Source: Chryseobacterium indicum
GTDB lineage: Bacteria > Bacteroidota > Bacteroidia > Flavobacteriales > Weeksellaceae
Direction of reading: 5' to 3'
DNA length: 64,000 nucleotides
Assembly: GCF_021504595.1 (NCBI RefSeq)
Contig: NZ_JACSGT010000001.1
Location: 434,001 to 498,000, forward strand
The position numbers and the translations under genes were made by a program. The notes beneath the pieces were generated by a model. The model searched no databases and was not told the DNA's origin. It saw only the letters and a list, made by a program, of their open reading frames with translations. Numbering within the stretch: position 1 is the first letter of the stretch; each line of letters opens with the position of its first letter. Below, one piece after another: positions 1 to 8,024 of the stretch.

Positions 1-421
1 ACTCGATTGTATCGTAGGTATCGGTACTTTCATCAACGTCTTTTTTCGTTTTATGATCCACCTGCGGCGTCATATTGGTGAACGTTCCTTCACTCATGTA
101 TCTTCCGCGAACGTCCTGAAACACAAAAATATATTTGTCTTTCATCAGATATTGGTTCGGTCCCAGTTTGGTTCTGTATTCGTTTTCACCATAAGGAGCA
201 ACGCTGTAGCAGGTTCTCTGCATGAGAAACGGATATTTGTTTTTGTTGGAAATATCCTTTGGAATGTACACCGAAGTAAACAGTTTTACTCCGTCGCGCA
301 TCGGAATATACATTTCCTTTTTAATAAAATTATCCTTTACAAAAGTATCGGGTTGCTGTTTAGTCTGAGAATTTCCAAAAACAAACAGAAAAACAAACAA
401 AATTGAAAAGTGAATCTTCAT
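1..421 (-). CDS. CocE/NonD (S15) family hydrolase, N-terminal part
   Basis: This gene reads leftward off the window edge, so only the first 140 codons are visible. The ATG at 421 is followed by a hydrophobic signal peptide ending near FGNSQ. The mature part carries MYIPMRDGVKLFTSVYIP and then FVFQDVRGRYMSEGTF, the opening blocks of X-Pro dipeptidyl-peptidase/CocE-type alpha/beta hydrolases (ester or amino-acid-ester/amide hydrolases). The catalytic Ser, Asp and His would lie outside the window, so substrate cannot be judged. Likely exported to the periplasm or cell surface. The family call is firm; the specific enzyme is not. Confidence 0.85.
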   Translation of the reverse strand, partial: MKIHFSILFVFLFVFGNSQTKQQPDTFVKDNFIKKEMYIPMRDGVKLFTSVYIPKDISNKNKYPFLMQRTCYSVAPYGENEYRTKLGPNQYLMKDKYIFVFQDVRGRYMSEGTFTNMTPQVDHKTKKDVDESTDTYDTIE

Positions 422-486
422 TGTTTAAAATTTGCAGCTAATTTAATCATAAAATGGTTTTTAACACAAAGTTTTAACAACAGGTT

Positions 487-510
487 GTCATTCTGACGAA
501 GGAAGAATCT
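487..510. repeat. dispersed GTCATTCTGA...GAAGAATCT repeat copy
   Basis: A 24-bp element starting GTCATTCTGA and ending GAAGAATCT sits in the spacer upstream of the CocE-type gene. Longer versions, in the opposite orientation, recur at 6089-6124 and 6275-6310. It is an intergenic repeat family of unknown role. Confidence 0.55.
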
Positions 511-629
511 AAATTAAATATTTTTTTATGGATCTTTTATTTTAAACTTTACCACAAAAGATTTAAACACTTTGGTTTTTTAAGTTTAATATCTTAATCA
601 AAAATTTTAACAAAAGAAATTCAAATAAA

Positions 630-3320
630 CTATTTCTTCTTTCCTCCAAATTTATTAAGTTTCATTACCAGAGAAAACATCACATATCTTTTCAATATCA
701 AATCTTCTCTGTCTTCCACACCGGAAGCGGAAATTGTTCTGGTAACACTTTGGTTTTGGTTGAGAACATCATACACTTTTACACGCGCAGTAAGCTGTTT
801 TTTAAAAAAAGTATAGCTCACACTTGAATTTAAAAAATAAAAATCCCTCTTGAAACCCGGTGCGATATTCGAACTCGTGTTGTATTCAAAATCATTTTCA
901 AAGACCAGATTGGTTTTAAAAAAATAATTCGTGAGCTCCAGACTGAAATTCTGAGACGTGTTTTTGATACTTTCAATGCTGTAATTTTGATATCCTGAAA
1001 AATTATAATTGATGCTGTAAGATGGTTTGATCGTAATTTTATCTTTTTTTTCATAGGTAAGATTAATTCCCGGGCTGAAATTGTAAGAGTTTCCTGTGAA
1101 TTGCTGTCCGTTAATAAAACCCTTGTTAAAACTGTAACTAAATCCTGATCTTGGTCTTACATTCAGTTTATGATCTTCCCATTTATACGTTTTTCCTAAA
1201 CCTGCAATGAAATTGACGCTTTTATTTCCGCTGATGTTCGCGTAAGTCACAAACTGCTTTCCGGAATCATCATAATATGAATAATTGGTTGTGTTGTTGT
1301 TATTGTACACAAAACTGAAATTGAAATAATAGTTTAAATTTTTCTGAATATTATAATTGTTGAAATAAACATTCGTAGAATTTATCCATGAGTTTTTCAA
1401 ATCAGGATTTCCTTTATACGTTACCAGAGGATTGGATTGATCTACATACGGAATCAGGTTTGCAGAAGATGGGAGGTTGAAATAGGATAAATTGGTAATA
1501 CTTACATTGGAAGTCTGGCTGAAGTTGTAAATCAGTCCGAAATTGTATTTCGGAAGCGCAAAATTTCGCTGAAGCTCATAATTTTGTCCGTTGAAAGTGG
1601 AATGATAGTTCAGATCTGTAAGATTTAAACCTAAAGAAGTCCACATTTTCAGCATTTTTTTATCTAAATTAAAACTGATCTCCGGCGAAAGCTGATTGTT
1701 TTTTTCATCCGAGCTGTTGGATAAAGCCAGATTGTACACCGTATATTTTCCGGTAGCGGTATCAAAATCATTAACAATTCTTTCATTCACCGAATTTCTC
1801 GAATTATACTCCATACTCATCGTCACACTTACAGAATCCGAAACAGGCTCCGTATATTTTGCATTAAATGAATAATTGTTATTCTGATTTTTACTTTGGC
1901 TCAGCTGATTTCTTACATCTCTTTTCGCAACATTTTCCACTCCGTTTTCAAAAAATAAAGTACCGGAATTGATGAGGTTATTGTTTTTATTCCGCTGAAT
2001 CGAAGTAATTAAATCGGCATAAAAACTTCTGTTTTTCTTTCTGAATTTTCTTGCGTAATGAAGATTAGGCGAGAAACTGTTGTTTTCGGAGTCCGTTACA
2101 GTAGAAGACTGACTTTTATTTAAAAGTTCATCATTCTTAAAAGTCGCTGAATTTCCCGTTCTGAAATTATTTGATTTAGTAAAAGAAAACGACGGCGAAA
2201 AAGAGATGGTACTGATTGTGTCCGGCTTTATTCTGAGTGTAGAATTCAGCGTGTATTGCTCTCTTTCGTTTTCGGCGCGGTTTTCAGAGTCTGTTTTTAA
2301 ATTCGAATCGGGAAGAAAAGTGGTTTTAGAAACTTTTGAAGCTGTTTCAAGATTGGTCGTATTGCGTTTGATTCCGAGTTCCTCAATTTCGACTTCTTTG
2401 CCCAGTTTATCACTGTAATTCACCCCGATCATCGAAGATTTCTGAATTCCCAGCTTTGAATTTTTACCATTGTCATCATCCATAGAAACACCCTGCGAAT
2501 TGATATTATTGGCATAACCCAGCAAACTGATCTTGGTTTTATCCTTAAAATAATTAATCAGCCCTTTTTCGTCATACCGTTTATCCGAACCATAACCTGC
2601 AGAAATTTTTGAAACCCAGCCTTTATTTTTCTTCTCATCAATATTGAAATTAATGGTTTTGTTCTGTGATTTAGGCGTTTTTCCCGTAAGTTCCTCTTCT
2701 TTGGTTTTGGTGGTGGTAATCTGGATGTTTTTAATAATATCGGCGGGAAGATTTTTTAGCGCAATTTTTCCGTCTTTATCAAAAAAAGGCTTTCCGTTCA
2801 CCATGATCTGGTCAGCTTCTTTTCCGTTGACAGTAATTTTTCCGTTGTTGTCGATCTCCACGCCGTCAATATTTTTGAGTAGCTCTTCAATATTACTGTC
2901 GGGACGAACTTTGATAGCTTTCGCGTTGTATTCAACCGTATCTTTTTTAATTTTAATCGGCGAAACGGTAATTTTTACCTCTTCAATATCCGAAATCTGG
3001 TTTTTATCCAACTGGATGTCTCCCAGATCAATAGATTTGTCGATGGTATCGAATTTTGTGGAATAAGAAATTAATTTTTCTGCGTCAATCTGTAGAATTG
3101 TAGGTTCATTAAGTTCTTTGGTTTTTATTGCAAACAGACCTTCCCTGTTAGAAGCTGCATAATCGACTAATGAAGAGTCTTTCTGTTTTAAAAGATAAAT
3201 GGTTGCATTCTCCACAGGTTTTTTTTCAAAATCTGTAATTTTTCCTTTAATGACGTACTTTTGTCCGTTCAGCATAAGAAAGCTAAACAAAAAAAGCAGC
3301 AACCATAAGATTTTCTTCAT
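630..3320 (-). CDS. TonB-receptor-like outer membrane beta-barrel protein
   Basis: The 896-residue protein starts with a signal peptide (about 1-19). A carboxypeptidase-regulatory-like Ig fold follows (about 22-108: YVIKGKITDFEKKPVENATI). Next is a plug-like segment (about 130-225) with VNGKPFFDKDGKIALKNLP, then a long barrel rich in Asn, Ser and aromatic strands to the C-terminus. This layout is typical of Bacteroidota outer-membrane beta-barrel family proteins related to TonB-dependent receptors. No SusD-type partner is adjacent, so the substrate is unknown. It probably acts as an outer-membrane transporter or surface protein. It stands alone, with the next gene upstream 84 bp away beyond a terminator. 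Confidence 0.85.
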   Translation of the reverse strand: MKKILWLLLFLFSFLMLNGQKYVIKGKITDFEKKPVENATIYLLKQKDSSLVDYAASNREGLFAIKTKELNEPTILQIDAEKLISYSTKFDTIDKSIDLGDIQLDKNQISDIEEVKITVSPIKIKKDTVEYNAKAIKVRPDSNIEELLKNIDGVEIDNNGKITVNGKEADQIMVNGKPFFDKDGKIALKNLPADIIKNIQITTTKTKEEELTGKTPKSQNKTINFNIDEKKNKGWVSKISAGYGSDKRYDEKGLINYFKDKTKISLLGYANNINSQGVSMDDDNGKNSKLGIQKSSMIGVNYSDKLGKEVEIEELGIKRNTTNLETASKVSKTTFLPDSNLKTDSENRAENEREQYTLNSTLRIKPDTISTISFSPSFSFTKSNNFRTGNSATFKNDELLNKSQSSTVTDSENNSFSPNLHYARKFRKKNRSFYADLITSIQRNKNNNLINSGTLFFENGVENVAKRDVRNQLSQSKNQNNNYSFNAKYTEPVSDSVSVTMSMEYNSRNSVNERIVNDFDTATGKYTVYNLALSNSSDEKNNQLSPEISFNLDKKMLKMWTSLGLNLTDLNYHSTFNGQNYELQRNFALPKYNFGLIYNFSQTSNVSITNLSYFNLPSSANLIPYVDQSNPLVTYKGNPDLKNSWINSTNVYFNNYNIQKNLNYYFNFSFVYNNNNTTNYSYYDDSGKQFVTYANISGNKSVNFIAGLGKTYKWEDHKLNVRPRSGFSYSFNKGFINGQQFTGNSYNFSPGINLTYEKKDKITIKPSYSINYNFSGYQNYSIESIKNTSQNFSLELTNYFFKTNLVFENDFEYNTSSNIAPGFKRDFYFLNSSVSYTFFKKQLTARVKVYDVLNQNQSVTRTISASGVEDREDLILKRYVMFSLVMKLNKFGGKKK

Positions 3321-3347
3321 TGAATGTTTTTGAACGCGCTAAAATAT

Positions 3348-3374
3348 AAAAAAACATCCCCGAAAAGGGATGTT
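3348..3374 (-). terminator. terminator of the BON/SH3 operon
   Basis: An 8-bp stem (AACATCCC/GGGATGTT) with a CGAAAA loop on the plus strand is followed, read leftward, by a run of T. It lies just past the stop codon of the gene at 3405-3824 and before the beta-barrel gene. Confidence 0.75.
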
Positions 3375-3404
3375 CCTATTTTAAATATTGTTAAATCTTT
3401 ACAA

Positions 3405-3824
3405 TTAAGCTCTCAAATATCTTGAGTAAGCATAACCTTCCTGTCCGTCTTCAGTTTTTACTTTCCACCAGTCATCTGATGTCTGCTCAACCAAAGTTAC
3501 AGAAGAACCTTTTGCTGCTTTACCTACAACTGCGGCATCCGTAGAAGGTTCCTGTCTGATGTTCAGATTAGATTCGTCCGTTGCAACCGTAAGAGCTGCA
3601 CCTGCTGCCAAACCTGAAACCTGTACATCAATATTGATGTCTGAAGCAGAATATGTAGAATCAATTGCTCCTAAAGCGTTCCAGACCGCATCTTTCGCTG
3701 CTGTGTTGGAAGCACTCCCTGAAACGTAAAGAATTCCGTCCTGTTCCTGAACCTGAAGATTAGAAATCCCTGCAGACTGAGCTGCCGAAACTACACTTGA
3801 ATATTTATCTTGTAATGTGCTCAT
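3405..3824 (-). CDS. BON-like plus bacterial SH3 domain protein
   Basis: The first ~65 of 139 residues resemble a BON/transport-associated fold (LQVQEQDGILYVSGSASN, then an alpha/beta half). Residues ~75-138 form a bacterial SH3 domain (SNLNIRQEPSTDAAVVGKAA, DWWKVKTEDGQEGYAYSRYL). SH3b domains bind peptidoglycan or proteins. No signal peptide is visible, so a LysM/BON-like cytoplasmic or non-classically located role is possible. It follows the BON lipoprotein by 7 bp and shares its terminator, so the two form an operon and probably act together in the cell envelope or stress response. The second half is the surer call. Confidence 0.75.
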   Translation of the reverse strand: MSTLQDKYSSVVSAAQSAGISNLQVQEQDGILYVSGSASNTAAKDAVWNALGAIDSTYSASDINIDVQVSGLAAGAALTVATDESNLNIRQEPSTDAAVVGKAAKGSSVTLVEQTSDDWWKVKTEDGQEGYAYSRYLRA

Positions 3825-3831
3825 CTCCGGA

Positions 3832-4323
3832 TTATTTTACAGTATACTTATAATTTACTTTACCCACTTTCAAAGCATCAACAGATTCTTTTACTTTTCT
3901 TGCATCAGCAGAAGATACGCTTCCTGTAAGAGTAAGTTCTCCGTTTACTACTTCAACTTTTACCCCCGGAATATCTTTTACGGCATCCTGTACTTTTTGC
4001 TGTACCATCGGATCTACTGCGCTTTTAGTTTCCACAGGAGCTACAGCAGGTGCAGCAGGAGCTACAGTCGCCATATCCATTACTTCTTTAACACCGGTAA
4101 TGGCTTTCAGTTGCTTAATCATTGCATCTTTTGCCTCCTGAGTTTCGAAAGTTCCGCTCAGGTGTGCAACTCCGTCCTTCACCTCTACAGAAGCACTAGG
4201 ATTTGCTGTTACTACCGTAGTAGCCTGCGTTTGAAGATCGGCATCAGAAACTTTCTTTTTACAAGAAACAGCTCCGAAAGATACAGCTATAGCTAATGCA
4301 GCCATTGCGATCGTTTTTTTCAT
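3832..4323 (-). CDS. BON-domain lipoprotein
   Basis: The 163-residue protein begins with a lipoprotein signal (MKKTIAMAALAIAVSFGAVSC, lipid-attachment Cys21). It holds two BON-type repeats, roughly 27-85 (VEVKDGVAHLSGTFETQEAK) and 105-160 (VEVVNGELTLTGSVSSADAR), joined by an Ala/Pro-rich linker. BON domains bind phospholipid and are found in OsmY-like envelope-stress proteins. It is therefore probably an inner- or outer-membrane-anchored periplasmic protein. It is the first gene of a two-gene operon with the BON/SH3 protein. Confidence 0.85.
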   Translation of the reverse strand: MKKTIAMAALAIAVSFGAVSCKKKVSDADLQTQATTVVTANPSASVEVKDGVAHLSGTFETQEAKDAMIKQLKAITGVKEVMDMATVAPAAPAVAPVETKSAVDPMVQQKVQDAVKDIPGVKVEVVNGELTLTGSVSSADARKVKESVDALKVGKVNYKYTVK

Positions 4324-4519
4324 AGTTGTATATTTTTTTATGTTGTTAATACAAGTAAATGTAATAATAAAATTTATACCAAAAGGATAAAATTCAAATA
4401 AATTTTTGTAAATTTTTCTACAATATTTTACTAATCAGATAATTAATTTTAAATCGTATTTAATTTAACATAATATTATTTGAGTGAAAGTGGAATCTTT
4501 CTGCCAATTGTAAAAATAT

Positions 4520-4527
4520 TATATTTG
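4520..4527 (+). promoter_or_regulatory. -7 box TATATTTG upstream of the symporter
   Basis: An exact match to the Bacteroidota -7 consensus TAnnTTTG lies 20 bp before the ATG at 4547. No convincing -33 TTG is visible at the usual distance. Confidence 0.45.
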
Positions 4528-4546
4528 CGAATCTTGAAACATATAT

Positions 4547-5797
4547 ATGAAAGGACAGAATAAACTTTTTATAGCAATTATCATCGCACTGGTTATCGGT
4601 GTGGGAATCGGCGGAATTGTGCATACACAGGCTCCGGAAAGTGCAGAATCTTTTTCTAAAAATATAAAACTGCTGGGAACGGTGTTCATCCGTCTCGTTC
4701 AGATGATCATTGCTCCGTTGGTTTTCACAACTCTGGTGGTGGGAATTGCCAAAATGAGCGATATTAAAATGATCGGAAGAGTAGGGACGAAAGCCATGTT
4801 GTGGTTTATTTCTGCTTCATTAATTTCATTGTTCATTGGATTAATGCTGGTCAACTGGCTTGAACCGGGACACGTTACCAAACTTCCGATTCAGGATGCT
4901 GCTTCCGCAGAAGAATTATTGAAAACCAGCAAAGGTTTCTCTATGGAAGATTTTGTAAAACATATTATTCCTAAAAGTATTTTTGAAGCGTTTGCAACCA
5001 ATGAAGTATTACAGATCGTGGTATTTTCCATCATGTTCGGAATTGCTCTTGCCAATTTAGGTGAAGAATATTCTCAGCCTGTAATCAAACTATTCGACAT
5101 TATAGCACACGGAATCCTGAAAATGGTAGGATACATCATGTGGTTTGCACCGCTTGGAGTTTTAGGCGCTATTGCTGCGGTAGTCGCGACCAATGGTTTT
5201 GAGATTTTTAAAGTCTATGCCATTTATTTAAGAGATTTTTTCTTCGCTTTAGGCGTACTTTGGCTCGTGCTTTTACTGGTAGGATATTTAATTTTAGGCA
5301 ACCGTCTTTTCGAATTGTTAAAAAGAATAAAAGAACCTTTGCTGATTGCCTTTTCCACGACGAGTTCAGAAGCGGTTTTCCCGAAATTGGTGGAAGAACT
5401 GGAGAGATTTGGCTGTAATAACAGAGTAGTGTCGTTTATTTTACCTTTAGGATACTCTTTCAATCTGGACGGAAGTATGATGTACATGACGTTTGCATCA
5501 ATTTTCATCGCTCAGATCTACGGAATTGAAATGACGGTAGGACAGCAGATTACGATGCTTCTGGTATTGATGTTGACTTCAAAAGGAATTGCGGGAGTTC
5601 CGAGAGCTTCTTTGGTAATTATTGTAGCAACCTGTTCCATGTTTGGCATTCCGCCGGAAGGAATTGCTTTAATTCTGCCAATCGACCATTTCTGCGACAT
5701 GGGAAGAAGTATGACCAACGTTCTCGGAAATGCTTTGGCAACCTCAGCGGTTTCTAAGTGGGAAGGACAGCTGGAAAATCATGGCGGGAATCTGTAA
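4547..5797 (+). CDS. dicarboxylate/amino acid:cation symporter (DAACS family)
   Basis: A 416-residue polytopic membrane protein with the DAACS/GltP architecture. Residues 1-28 are TM1. The HP1 serine-rich loop reads AFSTTSSEAVFPKLVEEL. TM7 carries LGYSFNLDGSMMYMTFASIF, which is the NMDGT-like cation/substrate site in NLDGS form. The C-terminal part includes LPIDHFCDMGRSMTNVLGN, where the conserved Asp and Arg bind the substrate. It imports glutamate, aspartate or C4-dicarboxylates with H+ or Na+. It is monocistronic; the exact substrate cannot be read from sequence. Confidence 0.92.
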   Translation: MKGQNKLFIAIIIALVIGVGIGGIVHTQAPESAESFSKNIKLLGTVFIRLVQMIIAPLVFTTLVVGIAKMSDIKMIGRVGTKAMLWFISASLISLFIGLMLVNWLEPGHVTKLPIQDAASAEELLKTSKGFSMEDFVKHIIPKSIFEAFATNEVLQIVVFSIMFGIALANLGEEYSQPVIKLFDIIAHGILKMVGYIMWFAPLGVLGAIAAVVATNGFEIFKVYAIYLRDFFFALGVLWLVLLLVGYLILGNRLFELLKRIKEPLLIAFSTTSSEAVFPKLVEELERFGCNNRVVSFILPLGYSFNLDGSMMYMTFASIFIAQIYGIEMTVGQQITMLLVLMLTSKGIAGVPRASLVIIVATCSMFGIPPEGIALILPIDHFCDMGRSMTNVLGNALATSAVSKWEGQLENHGGNL

Positions 5798-6476
5798 TTA
5801 ATGGTTGAAAAGTCAATTTCACTTCGTTTGTGAAATGTGAATTATTAAAGAGAAAGTTTACAAGCAAAACGAATTCATCATTAACGATTCATATCTAATA
5901 AAAAATTCAAGCTTAGGCTGTGAGTGGTCAATAGTGAATTCTTAATTTTCATTATTGACCATTTATTTTTGACCATGACTTCTAATCACGTAACCATTGC
6001 TGTCATTTGCTGAGTGAAACGCCATTGCGAACGAAAAATATTTTCAATCCTTTTAAATAAAAACTTCGCGATCTTAGCGTTTAGAAAAAGATTCTTCACT
6101 CCGCTGCGCTTCGATCGGAATGACAAATTCTATTTAAAGAAATTTAATTCAAAAACTAACAATGATAAAAATTAAAATTATACTGCTATCATTTGCTGAG
6201 TGAAACGCCATTGTGACCGAAAAATATTTTCAATCCGATTAAATAAAATCTTCGCGATCTTAGCGTTTATAAAAATATTCTTCCCTCCGTTGCGCTTCGA
6301 TCAGAATGACAGCTCCATTTAAAGAAATTTAATTCAAAAATTAGCAATGAGAAAAATTAGAATTATACTGCTATCATTTGCTGAGTGAAACGCCTTTGCG
6401 AACGAAAAAGTATTTTCAATCATTTTAAATAAAAACTTCGCGATCTTTGTGTTTAAATCAGATTCAAAACAATCAA
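5798..6476. repeat. intergenic region with three tandem ~185-bp repeat units
   Basis: No gene is seen here. The anchor TCATTTGCTGAGTGAAACGCC occurs at 6003, 6189 and 6374, giving periods of 186 and 185 bp. Units 1 and 2 are full and unit 3 stops around 6456, just before the PhyH-type gene. Each full unit carries the sub-motif ...CTTCGCGATCTTAGCGTTT and an inverted copy of the GTCATTCTGA/GAAGAATCT element (6089-6124 and 6275-6310). Left of the array, GGTCAATA (5926-5933) and TATTGACC (5953-5960) form an imperfect hairpin. Units differ by scattered substitutions, so the array is not very recent. Confidence 0.85.
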
Positions 6477-7196
6477 ATGAATTTACAACATCATAAAAAC
6501 TTAATTACAGAAAACGGCTTTACCGTTATCGACAAGATTTTTTCCGATGAAGAAATTGAAAAGATCAGTGAAGTTATCCAAAATATAGATACTTCTAAAG
6601 AAACTTTCAGAAAGTCGGAAGATCTATTTGCTATCCGACAGTTTTTAAAGGAAATTCCGGAAGTAAAAAAATTGATTTTTAATGAAAATTTAAAAACAAT
6701 CATCAAAGAAATTTTCGGCGAAAAATATTTTGTGGTAAAAAGCATTTATTTTGATAAACCTGAAAAATCAAACTGGTATGTTGCGTATCATCAGGATTTA
6801 ACAATTTCTGTTGATAAAAAGTTGGAAATTGAAGATTTCGGACCATGGACAACGAAACAAAATCAGTTTGCGGTTCAGCCTCCTTTGAATATTTTGGAAA
6901 ATATTTTCACCATAAGAATTCATCTGGATGATACCGATGAAAATAACGGAGCCTTAAAAATTGTTCCGAAATCCCACGCCAAAGGAATTTACAGACCGCA
7001 AACCATCGACTGGAACTCAGAAACTGAAACCATCTGTAATGTAGAAAAAGGCGGAATTATGATTATGAAACCTTTACTTCTTCACGGTTCCAACCGAACA
7101 ACGAACGGCAGAAAAAGAAGAGTGATCCACATTGAATTTTCTGATATGGAACTGCCAGAAGAACTTAACTGGTCGGAAAGAATGAAGCCAATTTAG
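6477..7196 (+). CDS. phytanoyl-CoA dioxygenase (PhyH) family protein
   Basis: The 239-residue protein fits the Fe(II)/2-oxoglutarate-dependent PhyH family. The iron-binding HxD motif is in YHQDLTISVD, the distal His is in LLLHGSNRTT, and the 2-oxoglutarate-binding Arg is in RRVIHIEF. IHLDDTDENNGALKIVPKSH is the typical middle block. Start chosen: ATG at 6477; the frame is open further upstream only with a TTG at 6447, which lies inside the intergenic repeat. No pathway partner is adjacent, so the substrate (lipid, secondary metabolite or amino acid) is unknown. Confidence 0.85.
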   Translation: MNLQHHKNLITENGFTVIDKIFSDEEIEKISEVIQNIDTSKETFRKSEDLFAIRQFLKEIPEVKKLIFNENLKTIIKEIFGEKYFVVKSIYFDKPEKSNWYVAYHQDLTISVDKKLEIEDFGPWTTKQNQFAVQPPLNILENIFTIRIHLDDTDENNGALKIVPKSHAKGIYRPQTIDWNSETETICNVEKGGIMIMKPLLLHGSNRTTNGRKRRVIHIEFSDMELPEELNWSERMKPI

Positions 7197-7220
7197 AATA
7201 AAGTTTATAAATGTAAAAAC

Positions 7221-7249
7221 AATCCCCTTTGAAATTTTCAAAAGGGATT
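7221..7249. terminator. bidirectional terminator between convergent genes
   Basis: A 14-bp stem with one mismatch (AATCCCCTTTGAAA against TTTCAAAAGGGATT) sits between the PhyH-type gene and the convergent CxC protein gene. Confidence 0.7.
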
Positions 7250-7254
7250 TGATT

Positions 7255-8016
7255 TTACCATTCACTATTAATGATTTCTCCATATTTCGTATTCATATTA
7301 TCTTTAAGGTATAAAAGTAATATGAGGTATTCGTTTGTTGAGCTTTTTGTAAATAATGGAACATCGATTTCCATATTGTTCTTCATTATTTTCTCAATTT
7401 CTTCATCTTTATTCCCGAAAATGGTTATTGGTGAAATTTTTTCCACTTTTTGCTGATTATTAATGGTGATCTTATAAATAGCAAAGGGTTGTTTTGGAGA
7501 AAAATTTTTAATATTGGAAAGTGCCGATTTATCTCCTGTTTGCAATTTGTCGTAGCCCGTTGTAAATTCTAATCCTATGAATCTGAACTTATTTTTATCT
7601 ATATAAGCAAAGGTTTTTTCCAATGCTTTTAGATTTTTTCTTTCTTTTTTTGTATTCATATGGTATTTAGGTGAACATGAAGAAATACCATAACTGTTGT
7701 TGTATTTATTTAATAGTATCAAGTATTCTTCTCCAACTTTAACATTTGTTTCACAGGCTCCTGATGAAGGATTTCCTATAAGACCTCTTATATTTAAAGT
7801 TTTAAATATTTCGCCTTTATAGATTTTTTCAAATTCAATATCAGCTTTGTGAGTTCTTTGCTCATGGTTTTCATCATAGACTTTTATGATTTTTATAACA
7901 CCCACAACATCGGCAGCTAAATAATTTTCGGCTAAAGTTTTAGTAACGCACTTACAAGCAGATACTTTTATCAAACCGATTACAAAAAATAATAGTAATA
8001 ATAATTTTTTCATCAT
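7255..8016 (-). CDS. secreted CxC-start protein, possible NTR/TIMP-like fold
   Basis: The protein is 253 residues. A signal peptide (MMKKLLLLLFFVIGLIKVSA) is followed directly by CKC, so cleavage would leave an N-terminal Cys-x-Cys. That arrangement, together with LAADVVGVIKIIKVYDEN, FEKIYKGE, a central GACETNVKVGEEYLILLN and a later Cys in SSCSP, recalls the NTR/TIMP-like fold seen in many flavobacterial hypothetical proteins. The second half (about 150-253) is not recognised. An alternative reading is a lipoprotein, but the residues before the Cys (VSA) make a poor lipobox. It starts 8 bp after the GH92 gene and is probably cotranscribed with it. Confidence 0.65.
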   Translation of the reverse strand: MMKKLLLLLFFVIGLIKVSACKCVTKTLAENYLAADVVGVIKIIKVYDENHEQRTHKADIEFEKIYKGEIFKTLNIRGLIGNPSSGACETNVKVGEEYLILLNKYNNSYGISSCSPKYHMNTKKERKNLKALEKTFAYIDKNKFRFIGLEFTTGYDKLQTGDKSALSNIKNFSPKQPFAIYKITINNQQKVEKISPITIFGNKDEEIEKIMKNNMEIDVPLFTKSSTNEYLILLLYLKDNMNTKYGEIINSEW

Positions 8017-8024
8017 TGTAATTT

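Noticed and set aside
53-406. 117-codon plus-strand frame at the left edge
   Set aside because: Antisense shadow of the truncated CocE-type gene, whose signal peptide and family motifs read clearly on the minus strand.
5997-6459. CRISPR array
   Set aside because: Repeat period is ~185 bp with only three units, units are similar across their whole length, and no cas gene is near.
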